From positions 53,506,798-53,570,797 of the forward strand of contig NC_059501.1 in NCBI RefSeq assembly GCF_914767665.1: a DNA stretch of 64,000 nucleotides. Reading direction: 5' to 3'. The notes beneath the pieces were generated by a model. That model worked only from the letters and a program-made list of their open reading frames with translations, had not been told where the DNA came from and did no database searches. The stretch comes from Harmonia axyridis. Its lineage: Eukaryota > Arthropoda > Insecta > Coleoptera > Coccinellidae. This document shows, piece by piece, positions 1 through 8,668 of the stretch. Within the stretch, counting starts at the first letter, position 1; each line of letters starts with the position of its first letter. The translations under genes were made by a program, and so were the position numbers.

Positions 1-1455
1 TCCCTTTTTTTTTGTATACTGGTATAATTTTAGATATCTTTAATTCTTCCGGAAATATACCTTCCTCCAATATTTTGTTGATGAGTTTAACGAGTACCTG
101 TTCTATGATTGGAAAAAAAATGACAATATCTTTCCTTGTAATACCATCAGCTTCAGGTGCACTATTTCGTAACTCATTAATTATTTTGGAAATTTCAGTA
201 CCATTTGTTGGGCTAAGAAATATACTATTCTGTACAACCTCCTCTGGTAAATTTAAACCATCTTTTTTCTTTATTTGTTCTGCCAGTTTTGCTCCCACTG
301 TGGAAAAATAACTGTTCAATTCATTTACAATCTCTGTGGTATTGTCTCTCACATTCCCATCGTGTCCCATCATTCTGTTAACTTTCTTTGTCCTTTCTTT
401 CTCTTTTCTACCAATCAGCGTATTTAGTACATCCCACGTCTTATTCATGTGATTCTTAGCCAAAAATAATTTTCGCTCTATATGACTTTTCTTTAATTTG
501 TTTCGCAGGTTATTTACTCTATTTTTTAATCTTTTAAACTCATTCGTAGTAAAATCATTTGATAGTATTTTCCATCGTTTGTATGCCTTGTCTCTTTGCT
601 TGGTTAGTTCTATAAATTCGTGTGTTATCCATTCATTTCCTTCCCTTATTTTCAAAGTTTTATTTCTCGAAAACTCCTCTTTACTTTGAACTACAATATC
701 AGTCAATGATTTAAAGTCCAGTGTCTGCTCTCTTTCAATTCGACTACCAACTAAATTGACCATTTTTTCTGTATCAAGTTTCACTTTAGTAAACAATTTA
801 TTCCTCCTCTTATTCTTTACTTTGTTTACTTTTATTTGCATGACTTTATGATCCGTAAAATAATAGTCAGGTTTTTATTTGCAATAACATGATCAATAAT
901 CGTTGAACTTTTGTCGTTTATCCTAGTAGGCTCATTCGGGGATATATGATTTTGAATTTCAAATGCATTAATTGTTATTAAATTTTTGTATTCAGTTGAA
1001 ACAGGTGAACTCTTCATTACGTCTATATTGATATCTCCAACCACAAGGCATGGACATTTTTGTCCTTCTAAAATATTTTCAAATCCCATGAGGAAAGTTT
1101 TAACAGCATTGTGAGGCGGTCTATAAATTGATATTATTTTTAGATTTTGCTCTATTAGGTGTACAATTGAATAGTTACAGTCCTTCATATTATCATCCCT
1201 ATCATAATCAACTGTGTATTTTAAATGTTCGCTGAGATATATAGCCGTTCCGCCTCCTCTAGAATCTCTGCAATCGTGTATGGCAACGTATGATCTGATA
1301 TTGTAGAAATCAACTTCACTTGGATATAACCAGGTCTCCGTCAAAACTAAAACATCAATGCTTCCCCCAAAATCAACCTCCAACAAATGTACTAACTCCT
1401 CCATTTTATTCCTTAAACTCCTAATATTCAAATAAAGAACATTTATTCCCTCCAT
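1..1455 (-). pseudogene. LINE ORF2: EEP endonuclease plus N-terminal RT, frameshifted
   Basis: The endonuclease-exonuclease-phosphatase domain is open from 1455 down to about 832. It starts with NVLYLNIRSLRNK and contains VLTETWL, SRGGGTAIY, IYRPPH, VVGDINID and the terminal IDHVIA. These are the standard APE-type LINE nuclease blocks, which nick target DNA. Around 840-870 the frame shifts. From about 830 to 1 the minus strand then encodes the linker and the RT start, including NELRNSAPEADGI and a block ending KISKIIPVYKKK just inside the window. The RT catalytic YADD block is not in view. One shift is evident by eye; others are possible. Confidence 0.8.
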
Positions 1456-1507
1456 TGCAAAAAAACAAAAAATAAAACGTATATTTCTCCACTAATACGT
1501 GGCAACT

Positions 1508-2452
1508 TCAGCTCCGGTTACTCAATGCTATTAGATCATCCTCGTTTTTGATTCTTATAGGCGGTTCCGAATCATTTCTTCTCAGGTGGCCCCTCCCGTT
1601 CGCACAAAAAGCTCCCTTACATTTGTTGGATGTTTTAAAGTCTCTCACTTTCTTGAAAAGTTGTTTGTTGAATGTGGTAAGTTCATCATTGAAAAAGATA
1701 TTGTTATTTGTACCTTCAAAGCCACACTCATTGACTCGTATACCCTTTTTCTGTTTAACTGCTGTTATTATCTTTATTTTTGAGTTTAAATTTTTCGTTT
1801 CAATTAGGATAGGTGTTTTATCATGTTTTCCCATTCTGTAACTATTCACTATATCTTCCTCTAATTCATCCAACTTCAACACTTGAAGTAATTTCTTAGT
1901 GATTTTGGGTAGATTTTCCAACGTCTGAGTAGGTATTCCCGTGACAACTATGTTATTCTTCAAATTTTTTTATTCCATTTCATTCATTTTGATCTCGAGA
2001 ACTTGAACCTTCGCCTTTAATTTGTCACCTTCGATTTTTAGTTGCTCTGCATTTCGAACATTTTCCTCAATTTTAGTCTTAAAGTCATCAAATGAGTCCG
2101 AGATAAACTGAACGGATTTCTTGATGCTTTGCATTTCCTCTTGAATACTTTTCTTAAATGGTACCAGGATATCGTTCAGTGTCTTCTCCAAGAATGCTTT
2201 CATCTTTCTTTCATCCATTTCCTGGTTATTTTGATTATTTTTATCGTATATAACCTCAATTTTCTAATGCGGTTTACAACAGAAGACCTTATTTTGTTTA
2301 TCAATCACCTTTACCTGAGCGGCACAACTGGGATGGAAACTAGATCCGCAATTCCGACAATTCACCTGAGACTTCACTTTTTTCCTGCAATGTTTACACA
2401 GATTTTCCTCGTTTTTCTGGAGCTCCTCTGAAACCGTACTTTTTGTTGCCAT
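1508..2452 (-). pseudogene. LINE ORF1: PHD-like finger, coiled coil, FP25K/L1-ORF1-like domain
   Basis: Three consecutive minus-strand frames make up one degraded ORF1. 2264-2452 encodes a Cys/His finger (CKHCRKK, CRNCGSSFHPSC, FCCKPH) of PHD type. 1970-2218 is a charged, heptad-like stretch (KKSIQEEMQSIKKSV) expected to form a coiled coil. 1508-1963 holds a domain like the baculovirus FP25K/L1 ORF1 RNA-binding region (VVTGIPTQ, SYRMGKHDKTPILIE, IFFNDELT). ORF1 proteins bind LINE RNA in RNPs. Stops between the segments show at least two frame breaks. The same finger plus FP25K-like architecture is seen at 56360-57493. Confidence 0.75.
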
Positions 2453-2456
2453 AATG

Positions 2457-2501
2457 AGTATGACTTCAATATTTTATGACTAAGTATGACTTCAATATTT
2501 T
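2457..2501. repeat. 26-bp tandem duplication at the LINE junction
   Basis: The 19-mer AGTATGACTTCAATATTTT occurs at 2457-2475 and again at 2483-2501, separated by seven bases. It lies exactly between the 5' end of the CR1-like LINE and the Jockey RT fragment, so it is probably a by-product of 5'-end joining during insertion. Confidence 0.8.
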
Positions 2502-2935
2502 GTAAAATCGGTCAGGTAAGATTTTTTTCAGTTTGTATAGTAGTTCCTCATGCCAAACTCTGTCAAAGGCTTGTTTTACATCTAGGAACACCGAGGTGCA
2601 GTACTCTCCTGATTCAAGACAAGTTTTGATTTCGTTGACAATTCGATGGCATTGTTCGATTGTTGAATGCTTATTACGGAATCCAAATTGGTGATCTGGC
2701 ACATGTTTTTTCAGTGGTGTTGTTTCTTCTAGTCTTTTTAGTAGGAGTTTTTCGAATAACTTTGACATGATAGGTAATAGACTAATCGGGCGGTAGGATT
2801 CACAGTTTGTTGGTGGCTTGCCGGGTTTAAGTACCATGATCACTTGTGCGAGTTTCCACTGCATTGGATAGTAGCCTATTTCTAAAATTCTATTAAGTAT
2901 GGTAGTGAGAAGGACTATGGCTTTCCGTGGCAGGT
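2466..2935 (-). pseudogene. Jockey reverse transcriptase fragment
   Basis: Encodes RT blocks in order: QWKLAQVIMVLKPGKPP, SYRPISLLPIMSKLFEKL, HQFGFRNKHSTIEQ and SVFLDVKQAFDRVWHEEL, the last carrying the first catalytic aspartate (motif A). The frame ends soon after and the YADD block is missing. Upstream codons (AIVLLTTILNRILEIGYYP) extend the fragment beyond the first methionine to about 2935. This is a clear Jockey-type RT but non-functional. Confidence 0.85.
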
Positions 2936-3118
2936 TTTTCGGTACGTCATATAATATATGTTGTATCGAGGTATTTTGATATCAGTATAATTGGTTGAAT
3001 GACTTTCTGAGATCAGTAGGATGTCGATTTCGTTGATGTCAAGGAAGTATTCTATTTCCAGGATATGGTTTTTTAGGCCATTGGCGTTCCATGCAGCAAT
3101 TCGTAGTAATGTAGCCAT
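2930..3118 (-). pseudogene. Jockey ORF2 start: truncated EEP nuclease
   Basis: The start codon at 3118 opens with MATLLRIAAWNANGLKNH and continues with IDILLISESH, which are the first two Jockey endonuclease blocks. It overlaps the end of ORF1 at 3118. After about 60 residues it is fused to RT sequence by an internal deletion, so the catalytic His and Asp blocks are absent. Confidence 0.8.
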
Positions 3119-3640
3119 TAGTTAGATAATTTGTTGATGACTGTAGTGAGCATGCTTAGGATCATGCTATTTTGATTCAGCAGTTGTGTGAATAAGTTCT
3201 TGAAGTCCTCCAGGAAGTCTGTTAGTTTTTCTGATAGTTGTTGTATGCCGTCTGTGTCTTGAGTATTTAGGGCTTGGGCGTAGGTTTTATTCGTTTTACC
3301 AATATTTCTTGGTTGCGGTAGTGTTTGGACTTGTGGAGTACTGGTTGTTACTTGGTTTTGTGTGTTAGTTCTGTTTCCTTTATTTCTGTTTTTCATATTC
3401 ATTAGGTCACGGTAAACAGAGCATCCTTTATAATTTGCAGGGTGATCACCTTGGCAAAATGCGCATGTGGCTGGGGTATTTTTTTGTTTCCGGAAAGTCT
3501 TACTGTCATGATCTTGTACACATTTAACACAGTTATAGGGTTTTCTGCAATATGTTTTGCTGTGTCCATAATCTTGACATCGCGTGCATTGAACAATAGT
3601 GTTTTTGAATCTTGGTGGTTCTACCCTGATTTTAAGTTGC
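3118..3640 (-). pseudogene. Jockey ORF1 C-terminal half with CCHC zinc knuckles
   Basis: The minus strand reads continuously from about 3640. It contains CTRCQDYGHSKTYC, then CVKCVQDHDSKTF and CAFCQGDHPANYKGC, the run of Gag-like knuckles typical of Jockey ORF1 (nucleic-acid chaperone, RNP formation). The tail is Asn/Gln/Thr-rich and ends in a leucine-rich, coil-like segment next to the ORF2 start. The 5' half is missing; the frame is lost at the (TA)n tract at 3648. Confidence 0.8.
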
Positions 3641-3645
3641 CCAAG

Positions 3646-3647
<2 letters not shown>

Positions 3648-3716
<69 letters not shown>
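3648..3716. repeat. (TA)n microsatellite
   Basis: About 69 bp of uninterrupted AT dinucleotide. It forms the left flank of the Penelope-like remnant; a second (TA)n tract flanks it at 4625-4655. Confidence 0.95.
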
Positions 3717-3718
<2 letters not shown>

Positions 3719-3791
3719 GGATAGGTTTCCGCGGTAGGAAATATTTGAACTTTGTGTGTTCCGGATTGGACCGCGTCTAATATTTTGTCGT

Positions 3792-3833
3792 GTTCGACGT
3801 TTCGGCTCCGATTTTGGAGCCATTTTCAAGAAC
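3792..3833 (-). ncRNA. Inverted copy of the hammerhead-like motif
   Basis: The exact reverse complement of 4563-4604 in the left arm, with the same UUGAAAA core, six-base-pair stem II and GUC triplet. Confidence 0.5.
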
Positions 3834-3894
3834 CGTTGACTTTACGCCGGGGTCTCAATCTGCCTACTCCCCAGGTATCATCAACAAGAGTATT

Positions 3895-4115
3895 CCCGTT
3901 TGTTGAGACAATTGGGTCGTTTTTCGATCTCGAGTGCTTCACGGATTATCCTACATGTGAGGGTTCTCTCTGCAGAGATGGTCTTACATCCCTCACAGGA
4001 CATAACGTTGATTTTGAGGGATGTAAGACCATCTCTGCAGAGAGAACCCTCACATGTAGGATAATCCGTGAAGCACTCGAGATCGAAAAACGACCCAATT
4101 GTCTCAACAAACGGG
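3895..4115. repeat. 101-bp perfect inverted repeat (hairpin)
   Basis: Bases 3895-3995 are the reverse complement of 4015-4115, with 3996-4014 as loop. The arms carry the coding C-terminus of the Penelope-like element in opposite orientations. Confidence 0.95.
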
Positions 4116-4570
4116 ATGATGGTCAAAGATTACCCAACACTTGAAAACCTTTGATTTCCCGTCTCATGGCAACACATCGATCGATAACTCAGCCCCCGAC
4201 AACAACCCGATCGACAGTTCAGCTTCATACCACCCGTACCAGGCTCCCAGTTGCCACCCGTTCGATAACAACCCGATCGATGACTCGAAGTCACGTGACA
4301 TCACCATCGGTTCCTGCACAATCGATAACAACAAACCGATCGAAAACAACTCGATCAATAACAACTCGATCGATGACAGCTCGATCAATGACTGGAGGCT
4401 GCCTAACAACTGCGCAACCTCCATCACGTGGGTCACCTCCTTCTACTATGAATACAGGACCTCTCGTGGTTAACGTTCAGTTGCCTCGAGGGACGGAAGA
4501 TAACCACACCTACGAGAATACTCTTGTTGATGATACCTGGGGAGTAGGCAGTAAAGTCAACGGTTCTTGA
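4015..4570 (+). pseudogene. C-terminus of a Penelope-like polymerase/GIY-YIG protein
   Basis: The plus frame encodes RIIREALEIEKRPNCLNKRD followed by LPNT, a stop, and KPLISRL. The motif IREALEIEK...NCLN...LP..WKPLI is the usual C-terminal signature of Penelope-like elements, so the expected Trp codon has become TGA near 4142. The frame then stays open through a Ser/Thr/Arg-rich, repetitive tail (repeated bases around AACTCGATCGA) to a stop at 4568-4570. The RT and most of the nuclease are absent. The family call rests on the C-terminal motif only. Confidence 0.6.
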
Positions 4571-4604
4571 AAATGGCTCCAAAATCGGAGCCGAAACGTC
4601 GAAC
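4563..4604 (+). ncRNA. Hammerhead-like motif at the Penelope-like 3' end
   Basis: Order seen: stem I strand GUUC, core UUGAAAA, stem II GGCUCC with loop AAAAUC and GGAGCC, then GAAA, a minimal C-G helix III, the cleavage-type triplet GUC, and GAAC closing stem I. Penelope-like elements are known to carry hammerhead motifs with a very short helix III. The core differs from CUGANGA at two positions (C3 to U, G8 to A). An inverted copy lies at 3792-3833. Activity is uncertain. Confidence 0.5.
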
Positions 4605-4622
4605 ACGACAAAATATTAGACG

Positions 4623-4655
<33 letters not shown>

Positions 4656-4670
<15 letters not shown>

Positions 4671-5322
4671 CCTTCAATCACCATATAGGGCAGGTAACTC
4701 CTAGTGCCGGGCATTTTTTTTTGCCAAAGCGCTTCAGAGGGACGTTAAGAACTTCCTCACAAGCCTCGTGTTTGCGAGGATTACTTCTTTCTGCGCTGTG
4801 CTTACAAGCTCTCTATCTAAGCCTAGTCTCAGCGTGTTCTCAAGCAGATGTTTTTCCACCAACCCATTTGTTGACATGACCAGCGGGAGTATAGCAGTCG
4901 ATTTCAGGCCATATATCGTCTTCATCTCAAATGCCAGATCGTGATATTTCGTCAGTTTTTCGACGAACGCTTTAGTCATATTGTCATCGGCCGGGATAGT
5001 GACGTCCAGTATACTCAACGATTTTTCTTTTTTATTTAAAAGCAAAATATCCGGTCGGTTATGTTTGACCGGTCTGTCCGTCGTGATGAACGTATCCCAA
5101 TAGAGTTTGTGGGTCTCGTTTTCAAGTATGTTACTCGGGTGGTACTCAAATGGCTTCGACATTTTTTTAATAAGGTCACACTTAATGGCGATTGCCTGAT
5201 GATACACCTTTGCCATTGCGTTGTGCCGCTGTGTGTACTCCGTTGGCGCCAGTACAGTACAGGATGAAGTGACATGCTGGATTGATTCAATAGCCTGCGA
5301 GCATTTGCGACATCTATCGACA

Positions 5323-5325
<3 letters not shown>
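4656..5325 (-). mobile_element. 3' end of a restriction-like-endonuclease LINE (R4/Dong-like) in (TA)n
   Basis: A 5'-truncated minus-strand LINE made of the C-terminal coding region (4734-5325), a short 3' UTR and a poly(A) tail (T-run at 4655-4670 on the plus strand). It is bounded by (TA)n on both sides (4625-4655 and 5323-5395). LINEs with a C-terminal restriction-like nuclease are usually sequence-specific, and R4/Dong relatives prefer simple repeats, which fits the flanks. Confidence 0.7.
4734..5325 (-). pseudogene. LINE C-terminal zinc knuckle and restriction-like endonuclease
   Basis: The minus frame is open from the (TA)n tract and encodes CRKCSQAIESIQHVTSSC followed by LAPTEYTQRHNAMAKVYHQ, the Cys-rich knuckle region that precedes the nuclease. 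Next comes RPDILLLNKKEKSLSILDVT, the PD...D/EXK-like core of the restriction-like endonuclease (catalytic Asp in RPD and LDVT), then KYHDLAFEMKTIYG and the terminal helices. Such proteins carry RT upstream; here the RT has been lost by 5' truncation. The stop is at 4734. No start codon belongs to this fragment. Confidence 0.75.

Positions 5326-5395
<70 letters not shown>
5323..5395. repeat. (TA)n microsatellite
   Basis: About 73 bp of AT dinucleotide marking the 5' truncation point of the restriction-like-endonuclease LINE. Confidence 0.95.
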
Positions 5396-5402
<7 letters not shown>

Positions 5403-5888
5403 GAATTATTTGAATACCGGCTACTGTATTATATTTTGCTTATTTAGAAGTCACGTACAGGCTCACGCCTCTGTGATTATATGTTTATACCCTGTAGCTT
5501 ACAGAATAAACCATATTATTATTATTATATATATATATAAATCAACATAAACAATATCTTTAAGTACATAGGTAATAAATACCAGAATTTGGAGCATGAT
5601 TGGTCATAATTGAATTTCAAAATAGACCATGATTTATTGCCTACCTAATAAATAATAGTTTATATTTCCTGCTTCATGTAATGTCCTCAGCATTGTTTGA
5701 ACTTTTGAATTATTCCATATGAAAGAGTCATTTGTACTACCAGGAATCAAAGCATTCACATTCAATAATTTTAAATTGTAATCACAAATTACAAATTACA
5801 TTAGTTGTACATCGATGGAGTGGTAGTTTTTCCTATTTACATAAATATTTTCCGGGTGTTCTTCATCCTGAACTTGATCGGGTTGTTA
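5396..5888. other. No gene seen; short LINE/SINE-like tail
   Basis: No convincing coding sequence. A plus-strand stretch ends in ACAGAATAAACCAT followed by (ATT)n at about 5512-5530 and a short (TA)n. This looks like the 3' tail of a small retroelement, but the body is unrecognised. Confidence 0.4.
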
Positions 5889-7168
5889 TATAATAATAAT
5901 AATAATAAAGGACTTTATTGAATAGAAATTTAAATACAATTGTTCCAACATCCATAGGAAGCGAGGTTCAGTTCGTTCGGAGTATTTCATACCCCAAAAA
6001 AAAATTTTTAAGTGCAGAATTATACCCATATCCCTGAAATATTAACGAATTGTATCCAGTTTTCAAACTTTATTTCCACCTACGTATCCACTCAGAATTT
6101 CCAGCACCATCTTTCTGAATTTTTTTTAGGGTAAGATGAATCAATGCTCGTGTAGTCTGAGGGGAAGTCGTTCAAACATTTTGCGACATTATAAGAGAAT
6201 GAGCGTTTAAACAGCTCTTTTGAGTGAGATGGTATTGTGAGCCTTCCCCTGAAGCGGACATTGACATTGTGCACGTCACATCGGAACCTTATCTTATTAT
6301 ACAAATATGGTGGTGATCTGTGGGCCACTACAGAAAAAAACTGGCAAGCAGAATGAAGCCGACGTCTCTGAGCCATGTTTAGCCAAGATATCTCTTCTAA
6401 CTTATGACTGATGCGATCGAATTTTCGAATGCCGTATATCAATCTCAAACATGAGTTTTGTAATTTTTGAATTCTACCAGCATCCGATACTGTGATGCAA
6501 GGCCCATACTCTACGTCACAATATTTGGGATGTGAAAGGACCAAACTATCGCAGAGCAGGGCATTCGTTCCCACATCAAGAAAATGTCTATTCTGAAAAA
6601 TGAGTTTCAGGCTGGTGTACGATCTCCTCAGAATATGACTCACATGATGTGAGAATCGCAAGTCGTTATCAATAAAGAGGCCAAGGCTTTTAACTACACT
6701 CTGAAAATTTATATTGCAGTTGTCCATCTTCAGAAGTTGACTGTGCCTTTGCATGAAAAAGTCTCTATCCTTCGGCTTTCCAAAGAGAATGGCATTAGTT
6801 TTCTGAGGGTTTAGTTTGAGTGAATGATCGATAGAGAACTGTGTACACTCCTCCAAGAAAAATGATAGGTAAAGCTGAGTATCATCGGCATAGTAGTGCT
6901 GGGTACACGACTGAAATGCGGCCGGAAACCTTGATGTATAAATGGTGAAAAGAAGAGGGGAGAGAACCGATCCTTGTGGCACACCAGTCAGCACACTTAA
7001 AAACAACGACTGCCTTCCGTCAAACACCACTGACTGTGACCTACCCGTTAAAAAAGCTGTTATCATATTGAGTGCCAACTGCGACAAACCAATATAGCGC
7101 AACACGGACCTCAAGACATCATGACTCAACGTATCAAATGCTCTAGAATAATCGAGTAACAACAATAT
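5889..7168 (-). mobile_element. 5'-truncated LINE with TTA-repeat tail
   Basis: A minus-strand LINE 3' portion: RT-C coding region (6092-7165), a 3' UTR ending in ATTCAATAAAGTCC, then (TTA)n at 5889-5910. Similar TTA tails end the LINEs at 16803 and 53285, as is typical for CR1/Jockey-group 3' ends. Confidence 0.85.
6092..7165 (-). pseudogene. LINE reverse transcriptase, C-terminal two thirds
   Basis: An open frame of 357 codons begins inside RT motif A (LLLDYSRAFDTLSHDVL). It carries motif B (GVPQGSVLSPLLFTIY), catalytic motif C (YYADDTQLYLS) and the thumb region (SLGLFIDNDLRFSHHVSHI), then the usual C-terminal helices (RIQKLQNSCLRLIYG) and NVRFRGRL. All catalytic aspartates of the palm are present. 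The endonuclease and RT fingers are missing through 5' truncation at about 7168. The frame is unbroken, so the insertion is not very old. Confidence 0.85.
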
Positions 7169-7284
7169 TGTGAGCTTACCCTATCAGTTGCCGTCAAGTT
7201 TCTTCAAGGTCCTTAGCGGCGGCATTTGCCTTGGCGAAAGCCCGGCAGTGTGGCTTGCCACCCGCAACAGAGCGGTGAGAACGA

Positions 7285-7327
<43 letters not shown>
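7169..7327 (+). other. LINE-like 3' end: poly(A) followed by (TA)n
   Basis: A GC-richer plus-strand stretch (GGCGGCATTTGCC, CGGTGAGAACG) ends in A10 and passes directly into (TA)n at about 7292-7326. It has the form of a 3' UTR of an element inserted into a TA repeat, like the R4/Dong-like tail at 4656. No coding sequence is left, so the family is inferred from form only. Confidence 0.35.
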
Positions 7328-7333
<6 letters not shown>

Positions 7334-7675
7334 CTATCAGAAACAGGGGAAACATCATTAGACAAAAGGAGACTTGCACTAGCATCAAAATCTATTATAA
7401 AAGATTCTAGAATCATCGATAATCCAGTTATCAAATCAATCGAAAAACTAGCTGTTATGAAAAGCTTCCGGCAAAATCGCAATATACCCTCCTTTTTAAT
7501 GGCATATGAAAAGACAATCCGAAAATAGAAAAAATGCACACAGATAACTACCTTCCCATATAGCTTAGATCCATCAGACCACCTAATTAAACCGAAAATC
7601 ATAATTCCAGCATTCATTAAAGGCGATATAAATTATGCATATGTCGCCAACGAACTAAGACGCGTTTAGAGTTAT
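7328..7675 (+). pseudogene. Possible RT C-terminal/thumb fragment of a LINE
   Basis: Plus frame reads LSETGETSLDKRRLALASKS and DNPVIKSIEK, resembling the block after the RT thumb in Jockey/I/R1 LINEs (E.G..PL..RR..LA.K). After a stop near 7528 the residues continue as KPKIIIPAF. It sits directly upstream of an intact ORF1 on the same strand. Short and degraded, so the call is tentative. Confidence 0.35.
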
Positions 7676-7758
7676 TCCCAGATAAAATTATATTAAGGGT
7701 TGAAATTATTGGTTGAAAGTGAGCTTTCGTGAGTGCCCTATATTACTTTTCGAACAAC

Positions 7759-8496
7759 ATGGGTAAAACAACACGATCAAATAATGCCGGATCTTCCCAG
7801 GAAACAAATACTGTGGATTTCAGTGTAGAACTGCTGAGGTTGGAAAAATATATGAAAGGAAACGTACGTGAGTTGAAAAATCTAATTATGTCCAACACTA
7901 ACAATGATACATCCAGTGAAAATCCAAAAGACAAATCGATGAAAAATATATTAGAAAAGATTTCAGCATTCGAAATAAATACACAAAATTCCATCGATAA
8001 ATTACGTTCGGAAATCGCTAAACTGCAACATCGGTCTGAAATGTGTGAGAAGAGGATGGATAATCAAAAGCAGGTTGAACTCTTAAATGGTCTTGTTATC
8101 AGCGGTATCGCAGAAGAACCCGAAACAAACAACTTATGCGAATTCGTGGCTGATGTTATCAATAATAAAATGCCAAATACCTCAATCACTGCAATTGATA
8201 TTAATTACTGTTTTCGGTTGGGAAAAAAAGAAAACCGCAAATCAACGAGACCGCGTCCTTTATCGATCATGTTTGTGAATAGATGGATGCGTAATAAAGT
8301 ATTTAATGCGAAGAAGTGCCTTAAGGGAACTCCTGTGGTTATAAATGAATGGTTAACTTCAGCTAGAATGGAAATCTACAAAAAAACTTGTGAAAAAGTT
8401 GGCTTTAAATCTACTTGGACAAGAAATGGACAAATTTATGCTATCATGTCGGGCCAGAAACGTAAAATAAACTCTGAAAATGACCTAAAAACTTAA
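7759..8496 (+). CDS. Intact stand-alone LINE ORF1 protein (coiled coil plus FP25K/L1-ORF1-like domain)
   Basis: An open frame of 245 residues from ATG at 7759; an upstream GTG in frame at 7729 is not a likely start. Residues about 20-115 are a charged coiled-coil-forming region (LLRLEKYMKGNVRELKNLI). From about 120 comes an RNA-binding domain with LVISGIAEEPETNN, INYCFRLGKKENR, PLSIMFVNRWMRNKVF and an end TWTRNGQIYAI, as in L1 transposase_22/FP25K-like ORF1s. Such proteins coat LINE RNA. No ORF2 follows: the next 170 bp are T-rich and then a Copia element runs on the other strand. The copy is unbroken, unlike most neighbours. Confidence 0.7.
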   Translation: MGKTTRSNNAGSSQETNTVDFSVELLRLEKYMKGNVRELKNLIMSNTNNDTSSENPKDKSMKNILEKISAFEINTQNSIDKLRSEIAKLQHRSEMCEKRMDNQKQVELLNGLVISGIAEEPETNNLCEFVADVINNKMPNTSITAIDINYCFRLGKKENRKSTRPRPLSIMFVNRWMRNKVFNAKKCLKGTPVVINEWLTSARMEIYKKTCEKVGFKSTWTRNGQIYAIMSGQKRKINSENDLKT

Positions 8497-8668
8497 AATC
8501 TTATGGACTCGTTGATATAAACTTGGTTTGGGAGTTAACTTTATGTATGAATTATTTGTTTTCTTGATCTACTCTTTTGTAATATCACAGCTTTTTCAGT
8601 TTGCTTTTTTTTTTCAAAATTCTTTATTTTAGTTTTCAAATTTATTTTTTTTTTTGTGTGTTTTCTTT
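8497..8668. other. T-rich non-coding stretch
   Basis: No gene seen; poly-T tracts at 8606-8660 lie between ORF1 and the Copia integrase region. Confidence 0.6.

Larger units (their letters stand above)
1..2456 (-). mobile_element. CR1-like LINE with PHD-type ORF1, cut by the window edge
   Basis: A two-ORF non-LTR retrotransposon read on the minus strand. ORF1 (1508-2452) comes first, then ORF2 (endonuclease and the start of reverse transcriptase, 1-1455). The 3' half of the RT lies beyond the left edge of the window. Both ORFs are broken by frameshifts, so this is an inactive copy. The order PHD-like finger, coiled coil, FP25K/L1-ORF1-like domain in ORF1 followed by an EEP nuclease is typical of CR1-related insect LINEs. 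The 5' end is close to 2456, where it abuts a Jockey fragment on the same strand. Confidence 0.85.
2466..3640 (-). mobile_element. Jockey-clade LINE, internally deleted
   Basis: A minus-strand Jockey element in three blocks: the end of ORF1 with zinc knuckles (3118-3640), about 60 codons of the EEP nuclease (2930-3118), and the RT fingers/palm (2466-2935). The nuclease runs straight into the RT after roughly 60 codons, so most of the nuclease and linker have been deleted near 2940. The 3' part of the RT is lost at the junction with the downstream LINE. Confidence 0.85.
3720..4624 (+). mobile_element. Penelope-like element remnant with inverted arms
   Basis: The plus-strand copy (4015-4623) encodes the C-terminal end of a Penelope-like polymerase followed by a hammerhead-like 3' terminus. 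The left half (3773-3995) is an inverted copy of the same sequence that lacks about 400 bp. The two central arms (3895-3995 and 4015-4115) are essentially perfect 101-bp inverted repeats around a 19-bp spacer. The outer arms (3773-3894 and 4515-4623) match apart from a 15-bp insertion. Penelope-like elements often carry such partial inverted duplications and pseudo-LTRs. The unit lies in (TA)n on both sides. Confidence 0.7.

Noticed and set aside
3752..4144. Plus-strand 130-codon and minus-strand 81-codon frames with identical peptides
   Set aside because: The identity comes from the inverted arms of the Penelope-like remnant, not from two genes.
4164..4436. Leucine-rich minus-strand frame resembling a membrane protein
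   Set aside because: Caused by the repetitive AACTCGATCGA stretch read antisense.
5221..5550. Frames containing long Ile-Tyr repeats
   Set aside because: Translations of (TA)n tracts.
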